This document shows positions 1 through 58,332 of a stretch of DNA of 64,000 nucleotides, in pieces. Both the position numbers and the translations under genes were made by a program. Source of the stretch: Varanus komodoensis (taxonomy: Eukaryota; Chordata; Lepidosauria; Squamata; Varanidae). Positions within the stretch are counted from its first letter, which is position 1; each line of letters opens with the position of its first letter. The stretch lies in assembly GCF_004798865.1 (NCBI RefSeq), contig NW_025336598.1:10569259-10633258 (forward strand). Reading direction: 5' to 3'. The notes beneath the pieces were generated by a model that was not told the DNA's origin, did no database searches, and saw only the letters and a program-made list of their open reading frames with translations.

Positions 1-782
1 AAACAGCAACCCTCACTGGTTGTGCTTGAGGGATGGGGACTGACCTACATAACAGAGTTTTGGCTGATCCAAAGGGCTATTTTATGCATGCACTTTAGGG
101 CTTGTGTGCTCAGTTCGTGATCTTTGAGACATGGATGTCTCTTCTTCCTGGTAAATTACTTTTAAAACTGTTTGCATTTTATACAACTGTTTGTGATCAG
201 GCAGGGAAGGAAAGGGGGGTCTGCAGTGCTAAGAGAATAGAGCTTTTGAACGTGTCTATAATGTAGTGCTTTGGATTTCTGCCAGCGTTGTGTTCCATAG
301 TTAGTCTGAGTGATTTTCTTACTTTTCCTACTAAAAGACATTCAACAAAGAATACATAGAACCTTTTATTTCTATTTTCCTTCTGCCTAAGGGGAAGATC
401 AGAGTAGCCAGCATCTTCCTAACAACCTCAGTCTCTTTCTTTTAGATCACGGTGCCTGACATCTCAGCTTCCTACGTATTTTTTATTGTGACATATTGTT
501 TCTTTTGTCCCTGGAAGCATGCTACTCTCTTCACAATAGCTTTGTTGTTTGAAATTCTTGGTTTGAACAGAATTGTTGTTTGAACAGAAAATACCCATGA
601 GAAATATGTGCCTAACCTGAATTGCTGTAATTTGTTGTAACTGTCTGCAAATCAAATACTTCTTTGAATACTTTGAATCAAAAAGTAGATAAAACATACA
701 GGAACAAATCAATGCTTACCTACCTTTATTTAAATAGAATAATTAAGATAACCTATTTTTATTTTGAACATATGATAGCAAA

Positions 783-835
783 TTTATTTATTTATTTAGT
801 AAACTTCTATGCCGCCCCATTCGCCGAAGCCTCCA
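783..835 (-). mobile_element. LINE 3' tail fragment (CR1/L2-type), minus orientation
   Basis: Read on the minus strand it has GAGGCTTCGGCGAATGGGGC followed by GGCATA and an AATAAATAAATAAA tail. The copy at about 45895-45990 on the plus strand is nearly the same, which supports a shared family. Assignment to the CR1/L2 group is by recall of squamate LINE ends. Confidence 0.6.
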
Positions 836-1589
836 TATATACCAATTCATGAACTGCCCAGAGCACTTTAGCTATTGGGTGGTATAAAAATATGCTGGAC
901 TTCAGCTTTCTGTCTAGGAGTCTTTTTTAAAAAATGCGTATGTTCTAGTTACTTAGATTAAATAATATGATACAAACATTGCAGGGACATTATTCTTTAA
1001 CTCTCCCAAAATTGTTTTTAAAGCTTTCACTGCCGTGCAAAGACACACCTATAAGAATTAATGAGAAATATTATACTTGGAGTTCTCAAGCAGCAGTTCC
1101 TGTCATGGTGTTTGACAAATTAATTTTGAAACTAAGGATGCAGTCTTATTGATTGCACCCGTGATGCTCACAAGCTTCCAGAGTGAACATCAAGGGTGCA
1201 CTCAAGGACTTGTGAACATCCAGCACAGAGCCGGAGGAGTGGTGGAGGCAATTTTCACCTCCTTGTACCTGCTGCTGTGGTATTCTAATGTAAGGGCATT
1301 TTCAGCCATCCCCTCACCACTTCCCAAGAAATGCCCCTTGACTCCCTTACCCCTTTTCCAAGGTCAATTTTCTTATTGCAGAGAGGCTGTCAGCACAGTT
1401 CTTTCTATGCTGGAAATGTGGATCCACAGTGTGATGGTGAGAGCTCTGTCCCTAACTTCAGATCTAGGAAGCTGAAGTATCTTGTGGTTCCCTAGATGCT
1501 GTCTAGAGGACCACTTAAGTGTTTTTGAGCAAAAATATAAAATGAGGTTAAGTTAGCCTGTAAGGTCAGAAGTAGATTTTTTTTTTTTA

Positions 1590-2041
1590 CAAATTATATT
1601 TGCATCCCACCAGCTATCTCCATGGAACCTAAGGTGGTTTATTATTTTTACATTGCAATTATATCCCAGCTTTCTTCCACAAGGAATCCAAGGTGGTTTA
1701 CAAGGTTCACCACCTCTTCATTTATTCTCCTGCTCTCAGTCTTATCCTCACAACAGCAATCCTGTGAGATAGGCTAGGCTGAGAGTCAGTGACTGACCCA
1801 GAGTCACTCAGTGAGCTCCATGGCTGAGTGGAGACTAGAACCTGGATTGCCTGAATCCCAGCCCAGCATTCCTAACGAGTGCAGCACACTGGCTTCCTGG
1901 TTTACATGGTTGTGTTCCACTATATCCTCATAACATCTGTGAGCAGCTTAGGCTGAAAGTCAATAACTTCATGGCTTGAGTGGGGACTAGAACCTGAATC
2001 TCTGAAGTTCTAGCCCAACACTAATCACTACTGCTGGTTCC
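1590..2041 (-). mobile_element. tRNA-derived SINE interrupted by a second SINE (1642-1897)
   Basis: Both copies read on the minus strand. The inner one is almost complete: head with CCAGTGTGCTGCACTCGTTA, the central GGTTCTAGTCTCCACTCAGCC and a tail resembling GGGATATAATTG. The outer copy is split into a tail part (1590-1641) and a body part (1898-2041). TGGTTTA occurs at both edges of the inner copy (1635-1641 and 1898-1904), as expected for a target-site duplication. Confidence 0.75.
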
Positions 2042-2879
2042 CAAGCCTCTTGTGAACTCAACATACTATTATTTAATCATTTATTAAGGATGCAATCAGG
2101 ATACCCAGAACCAAAAGGATTAAAGGAATCCCTATGCAGGGCGAAGTTGCTATGCAGGGTGGGAGGACCATGATCCTCCTGCCTGCCAAAGAGCTAGATA
2201 GCCATTTTTGGCTGTCTAACTGGCACTTCAGAACACGTGAGAAGGAAGCACTGCCAGGGTACCTTGTATTGTGGTGCTAGTCTCCTCCCCTCTCTGCTAA
2301 CCCCCATCTTTGAGGTTGCATTTGCAGCCTTGAAGAAACAACTGGCATAGTTTTTTCTATACTGGTTATGGTGGTGCAGGGAGTTCAGCTCAGAGTCCAG
2401 AGCTGATGTCACAGTGAACTTCTAGGGTCAGAGCTGAGACTCCAAACAATCCTATGCTGCTCTAGGCACTGCCTAGCAGTCAGGATTGTACTGCCTGCAT
2501 TTTAGGATGAGTTTATTTACCCAGTTGGCAGTAGGCTGAGGATTTTTAAAAACAAGTTAGTTACTACTAATTGCCAATAATTGGTATTTACTGATATGAC
2601 TATATCCCAAAAGATCCTCTAGAAGTATGAGGCAGGATCAGGTTCAGCTTTCCCTTCTCTTTGTGACATTGGTGGGAGACATTGCAGCTGTGGAACTTTT
2701 CAAATCTCCCAAAAGGACAAAAGACTTCTTGGACAGTGAGTTCTCTGTTAGTGTGTCATATAGTAAGCCTATTATTTTTTTAAAAAAGCCCAGACTTAGG
2801 TACAGTTACTGCAAGGGTATGAATAATCATATGCATTCAGGATAAATACAAATAAACACAACTTTACCTTTCAGTGCTG

Positions 2880-3925
2880 ACTGAACTATATTAGAGCAAA
2901 GTAAAAATCATACGTGAAAGAGCCTGGATGCAACTGGGTTTACCGGGCATCACACCGTGCATCACACCCATACCCTAAAGCCCCAGTACAAGCGTAGAAC
3001 TAAACAATGAAGCAACACAGGGGTGCTCGCTTGAACTGAGGGGAAAGCTTGCGTTTTCCATTCAATTTCAGTATTAGCTGTGCTACACTGATGAGCACTT
3101 TACACCATCCACAATTCAAAGTGCTCAGAACAACATGGTAATAAAGACAATGCTTTTGCTATCATGTTCCTTCCTGGAAATCGGAGTTAACTTGAATTGA
3201 TGGGACAGACAGACATTCCATTCAAACACGGTCTTCATGGGTCTACTCCGCGTAAGACCTCTGCAGCTCCCCCAGTTCAGGACACTCATATTAATGCAGA
3301 GGAAAACACGTCTCTTTTAGTGGGTTTGATTTGGGTTTCATTCCTATCAGTGGGGCCTGCCAGTTCAGCGCTTCACTTGGCATAGAACACAATCCATCGA
3401 CATCTTCCTTACTACAGCAACTGATTTCTGAACTACCCCACTACTGATAGTCCAAATACTGTACAGTGCACAATTTTAAAAGCAGTTATGTACATAAAGC
3501 AAAAATAGGTTGTGCCAAACAGAAGCAAAATAAGCATTTAAAAAGGCTCCCAAAAAGAAGAACATACAGCAGTGGGAAAATGGCTAGCTGTCCAGCAGAT
3601 GTTTCGCACATGAGCCTGTCCACATACTGGCATTAATAGGTGTGATAATATAATAACAAATCCAACTCACTGGTGGTCCCTAGAATTTGTGTCATACTGT
3701 TTCACATCGTTTCAGCACAAGGTGACCCCCCCACACACACACTTTTAAATTTATTTCCAAGACCTTTTTGATTGCTTTTTGTCCTGATTTTTTTTGTATC
3801 TTACACTGCTTAACTGGGTTTCACCAGGGGTGGGGTGGGGGTATTGTTAATATGATTTTCTATTGTAAATACCTCTGGGAACCTTACAGACCCAAGTGAA
3901 TAAAAGAATATTTTTCTAATAGAAA
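2880..3925 (+). other. Possible plus-strand 3' UTR end of a convergent gene
   Basis: This stretch is free of recognisable repeats and has the U-rich, unique character of a 3' UTR. It ends at a plus-strand AATAAA (3899-3904). In human, MED28 is transcribed towards FAM184B from this side, so a MED28 3' UTR is the natural guess. I found no MED28 coding sequence in the window, so its coding exons would have to lie left of base 1. It could equally be plain intergenic DNA. Confidence 0.22.
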
Positions 3926-4005
3926 TGAAATAACCCTTGGAATATATTTTAAGACATTAAAATAGGTAATCCATAGCAACACATGTTTTCAAAATGTGAA
4001 TAATA

Positions 4006-4011
4006 TTTATT
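4006..4011 (-). promoter_or_regulatory. Candidate FAM184B polyadenylation signal
   Basis: AATAAA on the minus strand, 185 bases past the stop codon. It is the first canonical signal downstream and would give a short 3' UTR ending near 3985-3995. The area is AT-rich, so chance occurrence is possible. Confidence 0.5.
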
Positions 4012-4195
4012 TATCAATACATCCAATTATAATTTAATAAATATATTAATTTCTCCCTAGTATTGAACCTCACGTTAAATATTCCATGTGGCGGGGGCCA
4101 ATGCTTTCTTTGTGTTCCCTAAAACACTAGGTAAAGGGCACTAGGTAAATAGTTAATAATAATGCTGATGTTGGACATGATGGAAATGGTTTACT

Positions 4196-50126
<45,931 letters not shown>

Positions 50127-53100
50127 CTGTATGTACAAGGAAAGAAAATAAGTAAGGTGGGGGGAACCCTATTAGTACATAGTAAAAATTTCATAGTTTT
50201 ATTTCTAATGCAGCAATCATGCAACATCAAAATGAACGGGATTTATTGCACAGAAAACATACTTTAGGTAGCAGTTAATGTATATCTAAAACTTCTGGAA
50301 AGTATATAACACTGTGGAGGAGGTGCTGTGGATCCTGATTCCTTGTCCTCAGAGGACAGAACTTCAGATTTAGCGCTCAGTTAAAGGAGGACATCATAAG
50401 GGTCTCAACTCCTTAAGACTGAGTTCTCCAGGTACGTCCCAGGGACCAGCTCCCCTGGGTCCAGAGGAGGCCCTGTTGTTGTGAAGCCATGAAAACACAA
50501 TCATGCTGCAGCCATTTCCCTGTGATCACAGCCTGAACTGCTGAAGAGAGCAGTTTCTCTTACAGGAAAACCATACTCAAGGCTCCAGCTCTGGCACAAT
50601 CCGCAGCTTCCCTTGGCGCTCTCCGTGGTGCTGCTCCATAGAAAGTGTCTTTCTGCAAAACTGGACTCGGGCTTGTTCAGGGTTCACCGAATGGGACTTA
50701 CCCCAAGTAGTCCGTGTGAATGAGACCCACCATGGGCTTTTCTAAACAATTGTTTATCATGCATTTGTCATCTCCTACGCATGACCCTTTATGTGTTCTT
50801 TACACATAATTGTGACTCCAGTTTCACTTCTGTTATAGAGAGGGGGCCCAGCTCTTGCATGCTACGGGCTGCCCAGACAGATATGTCCAATTCTGAGAAG
50901 TCAGAGGGGCAGAGCTGGGCAGACAGCTTGGCAGTTTCTAGTGCAGATGCTCAGGCAAAGCATGAGAGGCAGCCTGCTCTGAGAATGGAGGAAGGCAACA
51001 CTAGCAAGACAAACTCCTTGACCCATTCAGAAGACAAAAGGCAAAGTGAGACCAATTCAGAAGTATTTGGGCCTGCTGCTGTTGAGAGAAGAGGCAAGAA
51101 GAGGATGTTTCAGTCTCAGTTCAGCTCTTTACATGGACAGGTGTTTCTCCCACATCTCAAGGAGAATGCTGCTTTGATTTATAATATTTTGTAATCTGTT
51201 AATGTTTTAAAAAAGACTCTGCTTCAAAAGTTTCATCTGAGTCTGCTGGAGAGGAAAAGACAGGAGGAGAGATCTGCTTATGATGTCAATGTCTAAAGCA
51301 CCCCTTTGGCTGTTTGTTGATTTGTTCATTTTGACTGCACAGGGGCAATTCTCTCACTTGAACTAGAAGTGAAAGAACCTCCTTTTCTCTACATGAATTT
51401 GCAGTATTCTACTATGCCACAGTAACTAGAAGATATGTAGTGGTGAACCAGGTATGAAATGCTCTTTGTGTAGTGTTTGAATGTCACTTCTGCACTACCA
51501 TTGGCAACAGATACAGAGAATTAACACATGATTCTGAGCCTTGCATAGAGAGGCTCAGTAATGTGAGGTCCCATTGCAACAACAGAGCTCACTGGTTGAA
51601 GCAGAACATGGGTTGCTCCAGCGCCAGCACCTCAAAAGCTGTCAGTAACAGGAGAGGGAAGGCTTCAGAAAATGCCAGTGCATAGTTCTGTAAGGTTCTC
51701 TTTTTTCCCAAATATTTGCACCAGCTGCCCTTTTTTAGGGTACATGTAAATCTTGCAAGTGGGAACTAGTATAATATCCCATTCCACCCTGCACAGATCA
51801 ATGCTGCAACATACAACCAATTTTAGTAAGTGCAAGCTGGTAGCTCATACTGTCCTACCAGGTGATAAGAACGTCATCCATCCTTTGGAAAAAGTTGGAA
51901 GAAAATGGGAAAATACTGTAAGGCCGGGAATGATAGACAACATTGAACCCCTCATGAAATTCTGCAGATGGGGCAGGGAGATGGTACTAAGAAAGTCTTA
52001 TCAGGAAGCATGCCTGGTTTGCAAAGCAGGAAAATGGAGTGTCCAGGAGTGTAACATCCCCAACTCTGAAGTAAGGTGAGGTGGCCACATCTGGTGGTGA
52101 AGTGGGAAAAGTGTGACATTGAACTGCAACCCTACCCTTGCCAGGAGGGCCTGCCCTGCCCTGCCACCTCCAGTAGATGCTTGGGAGAGCCTTGCTGGTC
52201 ACTCTCCTGCCAGGCCCTTTGTCACAGTTAGAGCGCAACTGTGAGAGCTCCCTATAGCAACTGCCCACCTGCCCCGCGCCCCTCACTGTGCACCTGCACC
52301 TTCGCTGCTGCATGGTCAGAAGCAGCAGCTGTGGGGCTAACATGAGACCCAGCTGGCTGGGGTCTCATGAAAGTCCCACAACCAGAAGGGCTGACACAGT
52401 GGCAGCAGCAAAGGCAAGGGAGGGGGGCATGTGATGGGGAGAAAGACAGGAAGCAGGGGGTGATGTGGGGTGGCAGAAGGGGCGTGATGCAGCAGTGCAT
52501 GATCTCTCCCTCTCCAGATGGCAAGAGACCTTGGGCTGAGGCTGCCAGGATGCACTGGGATCCCTCCCAGCCCCCAGGCTTAGTGCTGTTAAGATTTCAC
52601 ATGCTACTCATCCGCTATGCAAAGGCAAATGACATGAAAGTAAAAGCCATGCATGTGTTCACTCCCTGGGGATTATTTAAAGATGACAGCCTTATTAAAA
52701 ATATCTTGAGTATTACTGTTGTAGCTAGGAATATTCCAGATAAATATGCAAGAACAAAACAGAGAGCACAACTTATTCTGAGAACTGAACAAATATCCCA
52801 ACCCATTTTGTCTGTAGCTACAATTAGACACTTATTCATAAGAGGTAGTTTCATATTACTTCTTGCGAGTTCCCCTGTATTACATTAAGTTTTTTGTTTC
52901 CGTTTGTTTTTGTTTAGCCAAAGAAAATTACTACCCAGAACCTATCCTCCTAAAGGAGCAATCACTAACCCAGGTCTGTGCATGTTACTTAATTATTCAA
53001 CAGCTGCTGTCAAATAACAGGAAACTCACTTAAATAATTCTATGAGATGCCAGCCTTGAATAATTGTTAAGGTAATTTACTTTCAACTGCTGCATCTGGA

Positions 53101-55579
53101 GAGCATGAAGGTTTGAAACCATTAGTGATTTCCAGATTCTGGACCAGTTCCTGGACTAGGGTTGCTCTATTTGTGACCAGATGCAAAAGGAGGGTGGGGC
53201 CCCTGTCTCTTTAACCAGAACAGAGAAAAGATAAGTTGGGAAAGCAAAGCTTTTCTCATCCCTGCATGGTAAGGTGACCCTTCCAAAAAGTCCCTCTCCT
53301 ATGCAGCTTTGAAAAGTACAGAGGCCCTGCCCTTCTTTGCATAGTACATGCTAGTTTGCATACAATACCAATCCATAGTTTATTTAGCCCATGGTTTGTT
53401 GGCGTATTCAGAGATTGTCTGGCAGACAAGTGAATGCATTCTGATTTGTGCCCTCAGACCCCAACTTGCTTGTTCCCCCCACCCCCATCTTTGCCCACAC
53501 CTCCCTATATCTTTAATGCCTTTATGTCACTGTAGTATTGGCATGCATAGCAGTTTTTCTTTTTAACCCCTCTAGCTCACTGCTCTGGCAAAACTACAGA
53601 AAGCTACAGAAAATGTCTTGTTTTGAATGTGTGAACCCTAGATCCCTTTCCCTTCTTTAATAGAGATGTCAGTGGTTTAACCTGGCATGTAGCACATTCA
53701 TCATCTATCCCTGCTTGTTAAGATTAGGGAGGGCCTAGATCTCAATTCTGCCTGCTGCGCATAGTTCCATCAGGTATTTGGCAAGAGAAAGGTCGCACCT
53801 TTTCAATGGTATGTTGAGGAATGAGCATCCTGAAGAGGTCCTCTCTCTTATGGTCACAAAAGGTGAAAGAAGGTCTGGCAGGGCAGTGCCACTTTCACTG
53901 GACTTTGTCCTCTTGCTGCTTTCATTCTGCCACTGCTGCTATTTTTACAGTGTTCTGCCTTTCATTGATTTTTACTTTGCTGTTTGTTTATATTGGTTTT
54001 GCAGAAGCAACCTTGAGAATTGAAGGATCATAGATGATTAAACATAACCCTTCTTCATGATACACATGCTGTGGGACAATGTGTTGTGTGTAGCTTTAAG
54101 AGTTGGATGGAGGATGAAGCTGAGGCAGACCTGCAGAAAGGATGACCCACCAACTTGAAAACTACCCGTATGCAAGCTGCCATTGGCTGGGCAACCCTAC
54201 TGCTCTTAGTTCCACGTAGGCACAAGCAGCAGGAGGTTTCCAAGTGTGTGGTGAGTCTCCACACCTGAGCAAGCCATTCACAAATGTGTTCATTAATGCC
54301 TTTTAAAATCTAACATTTGTTCCCATTACAATGCTAACCGAGACTAAGCGTGGTGGATGGAAAGGGGGAGGCCCTGACTCATGTTCCAGCCCCAGCATCG
54401 TAACAGGAAAAACCTTAAAGCTGAATTGTAGAGCATGTTGAAAATATTTATAGAAATGTATTTCCCTGTGTCAGTTAGTTATTATCCAGACCCTGTGAAA
54501 TTTGCTGGAGCCAATTAGAAGCAGCATCACAGCAACAATGAACAGCGAATTGCTGGTCTGAGTTTTCCCTAGAATGGAGTGTACTCACATTTCTGTAAGA
54601 TGAGTCACACACACACACCTTGCAAATAACCTATGCACTGTGGATTGAGGGGAGTGTTGGAGGGCACTGAGAACTGTCAGGGCAAAACTCAAAATCTAGA
54701 GGATCACTCTGCTAAGGTGGAGCACTACTTGCCACCCCCTTTAGGGCAACCCCCCCTTTGCTACTTTGTTCTCCAATTAACAGCTCACTAAATTGACAGC
54801 TGTCAAATTTGCACTAAGTAACCAGCATGCAGCCTCACTTGGCAACGTCCATGGATATTTCTACCTACACTTTGACAGCAGAGACTTCTTGGAACATTGG
54901 CTAGGAACGGCTCCACATTTTGGGCAGTCATAAGTGCACACCTGTGTGTCTTTGCAAGACTGAAAAAAAAATCAATTGCACACATTCCTGCTGACCCTCA
55001 CCCCTCAAGAGAAGGGCAGCAACCCACTGACAGTTGCTCAAAGTGCTACTTGGGCATCAGTGGAACAGGGGCAGAGGCGAGCTTGCCAAGAGAGGCAGGG
55101 ACTTTTGCCACTTTTGCAGAGCCACTTGCTTACCTCTTTCCAAAAAGCATGATGGGACTGGCCTCCCGGGCTTGGACAGCATGTCAGTCCATTGGGGGTT
55201 CAACACCAAACAAGCCTTGGGTGGTTAGGGTGACTTATTGTCCAAACACAAGCCATCCTTTGGGAAGTGATCTAGATTAGAATGATACAGCAAGCCAGCA
55301 TGGCTAGTTAGTCATAATGGGTTTCCATGAACTCATGGTGTACTCTTAGAAGTATGAACCCAGTCATACTCTTAAGAAATACTAGTCTCAGAATGTTGTA
55401 TGCATAGGCACGATGGGAAGGGGGACCCAGCTGGTTGGAGATGTACAGATCCCAGGAACAGTGGAAGCCAGTGCTGCTGTTAGGATTTACAGGCCTGAAA
55501 TATATAGGACACAAGGCTGTGCATGTTCAGGCAGATAAAAAAGAACCACAAATCCCAGCATCCACCAACTTTAGTGGCT

Positions 55580-55640
55580 GGCTGGCCTGGATGTTTTAGG
55601 ACTTTTTCTGTTTAAAATGCATAGGATTGCATTACTAGTG
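55580..55640. mobile_element. Small hAT-like fragment
   Basis: The run ACCACAAATCCCAGCATCCA starting just upstream, then GGCTGGCTGGCCTGGATG, resembles half of the same palindromic family as 14177-14325. Weak, because short. Confidence 0.3.
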
Positions 55641-55837
55641 CCTAGTTCACAGGAATCCTGTTCCACCTTCTCTGAAAATAATTTTAATACAGAAGTAATG
55701 TTTTCAACACAATATTAGACAATGCTGTCCTCTTGCTGCTGACCCAAAGCAACCAGTAGCTTTTACATTCCATTCTGATCTGCCTTAAAATATATGACAG
55801 TGAACCCTGAGGAAATCGAAGAAGCTTCTAAATAACG

Positions 55838-56872
55838 TCTGTTGTCGTTATGTGCCATCAAGTCATCTCCAACTTCTGGCAACTATATGAATAAAAACGT
55901 CTTATACATGACAGCCCTGCTCAGCTCTTGTAAATCTCAGGTCATGGCTTGCTTTATGGATTCAATCCCTCTCATAGTTCGTCTTCCTTTTCTTCTTTTG
56001 CCTTCAACTTTCTCTAGCATGATTGTCTTCTGCAGTGAGTCTTGCCTTCTCCTGATGTGCCCACAGTACGACAGCCTCAGTTTTGTCATTCTTGCTTCTA
56101 CAGAAAGCTCTCCCTTGATTTGATCTAGGACCCACTTGTTCATCTTTCTGTATTCACAAAGCTCTCCTCCAGTACCAATTGTCTTGCTCTCAGCGTTCTT
56201 CACTGTCCAACTTTCATGCCCATACACAGTGACTAGGAATAAAATAGTACGGATAACCTTAGCTTTGGTCTCCAGTGAAATGTCCTTCATTGCTGCTCTT
56301 CCATCTCCGTTGCCTTTGAATTTTTTGGCTAGTCTCCGTTTGAATTGATGACTGAGCCAAGGTATGTAAAATCTTACACAATTTAAATTTCTTCATTGCT
56401 CACAGTGAAGTCCTGTAATTCTTCTATAATCAAGATTTTTATTTTCTTAATGTTCAGCGACAGTCCTGTTTTTTCACTTTCTTCTTTCACATTCATCAGG
56501 AGTCATTTCAATGTATCGCTGCTTTCATCATCTGCATGTTATTATCTGCGTATCTTAAATTAGTGATTTTTCTTCTGCCAATGTTTACTCCTTCCTCTTT
56601 TTCTAATCCAGCTTTCCTTATGATACACTCTGCATAGGGATTGAATAGGCACGGAGATAAAATACACCCTTGCCTGACACCTTTACTTATGGGAAACCAT
56701 TCTGTCCCTCCATATGCTCCCCTAACAGTAGCTTCTTGACATGATGCAGGCTATGCATCAGGACAGTCAAGTGCTGAGGCACCCCCATTTCTTTCAGGAG
56801 CACACAGATTCTCATGATCCACACAGTCAAAGGCTTTTTGCAAGTGGAAAGGCCTCCATCCTCAATGTATGC
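55838..56872 (-). mobile_element. RTE-BovB LINE, 3' third including late RT motifs
   Basis: Read on the minus strand: KAFDCVDHEN-like start near 56850, GVRQGCILSPCLFN near 56670, LRYADN near 56550 (second Asp of the usual YADD is Asn), then the open segment YGHESWTVKNAE, WVLDQIKGELSVEARMTKL and GHIRRRQDSLQKTIML. The 3' end is GATGGCACATAACGACAACA. 5'-truncated; several frame changes. It is better preserved than the copy at 44605-47915. Confidence 0.9.
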
Positions 56873-58114
56873 TCAGCCCAGGAAAGGAAAGGAAAAACAT
56901 AGACCTAGAAAACATTAAAATGGGACTGAAGTGGCCAACATGCCCACCAATGTCCCTGGAAGTAGTGGCTCCACATGCCACACCAACACAGGCGCCAACC
57001 ACAGAAGCCTAGTGGTGGCATGTTCATCCCATCACCCACTTGTAACATGCGAGCACCCCAAGTGGCTCTAGGTAATGTAAGAGTTGTATTGCCTGTGTGA
57101 CTAAGAGCAGAGCTAGTAGACACCAAGAACATAGCACTGCATTTAGAAAACAATGAACATAGGCTAGAGGCAGTTTGGTTTAAATGAAATTCCATATCCA
57201 CTTCCTTTTACTCGTCCTTTCATACATATTGTCGGAGAAGACTCAAGCTAAGTTTGCTTAGGAGTCTTTGATAAGGGTCTTTGTCAGAAACCCCTGGAAG
57301 TCTAAGTAAACTGTATCTCCTGGGCCACTCCTGTCCACATGTTTGTTTATGCTACATTTACCAGTCTCCTGTTCTTTGGTACAGAGGCTGATCTTTGGAG
57401 CATTACATAATGAGATCTTTAAAAACTCTAAGATGGGCCTGATGATATCTTAATCTCCAATTTGTCAGTAAGTTGAGACTTTCAACTTTTGTCATCATCA
57501 TTTGCCTCACTTCCACAGATTCCCTTCCTGAAAACACAGCTCAGGCACAGGTATGTTGGCCACCCCTGCTCTGTTACAAATGTACAGGGCTGTTCTCTTT
57601 GATACAACAAGCAACACACCCTCCGGTTTGCCTTTTCATGTCTTTCCTGTTAAGCCTACATCAGAGAAAGCAACATCACCATGTGCGCCTCCCCTGTGAT
57701 GCCCAAAATCTTACCCATGATTCCATTCTTTCTCAAGGTTAAATTACACATTACTTTAAAATATAGCTAGTACCTCTGCCCCTTTTTCTTTCAGACAACT
57801 TAAAACACAGGCCCCAGCTGGGTTTCAGTAGTTTTCGATTTTTTTTATAGAAGATAAACAAAATCAGTATAATTATTTTTGTTTTAGCCGCTTCTCAGCG
57901 GTGCCTGCCCCCCTCTAAGATGCCCTGGCATTCCTGAGGCATCCAAAGCTTGTGTTGTTTACTACATGGTTTTGCTAATCGCACAAAGAAAGAAAAGTAG
58001 GACAGCAGCACATCCCTCTTGTGAAATATATGCATGCACCAAAGCTCAGTGGCTGCAGACAGACGTTTGGGCTGCTAATTTAAGGGAAAGTGAAATAAAA
58101 ACAAATGGAAACAG

Positions 58115-58332
58115 AGAGCCAGTGTGGTGTAGTGGTTAAGAACATGGGACTGGGACTCAGATGACCTGGGTTCTAGTCCCCGCTCAGCCAGGTGACTTCG
58201 GGCCAGTCACAGACTCTCAGCCCAATCTACCTCACAGGGTTGTTGTTGATGGAGGAGGAGATGTAAGCTGCCTTGAGCCCTTTGTAGGAAAAAGGCAGGA
58301 TATAAATTGAAAAATAAATAAATAAATAAATA
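58115..58332 (+). mobile_element. tRNA-derived SINE, full length
   Basis: The best copy in the window: AGAGCCAGTGTGGTGTAGTG head, GGGTTCTAGTCCCCGCTCAG, CAGTCACAGACTCTCAGCCC, then GTAAGCTGCCTTGAGCCC and a GGATATAAATTG end with an AAATAAATAAATAAATAAAT tail. Intact A and B box-like parts. A truncated head in the opposite orientation follows at 58361-58385. Confidence 0.92.

Larger units (their letters stand above)
1..2879. other. Intergenic DNA left of FAM184B
   Basis: No coding exon recognised on either strand. It holds a LINE tail (783-835) and a nested SINE pair (1590-2041). The remainder, including 2090-2500, looks like old, unclassifiable repeat or unique sequence. Confidence 0.6.

Noticed and set aside
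1-3900. MED28 coding exons
   Set aside because: Searched for the end of MED28 (such as AYLEQASANIPAP) on the plus strand and saw nothing; only a possible 3' UTR remains.
52367-52888. 173-codon plus-strand open frame
   Set aside because: The first half is GC-rich low-complexity and the second half changes composition abruptly. No recognised domain.
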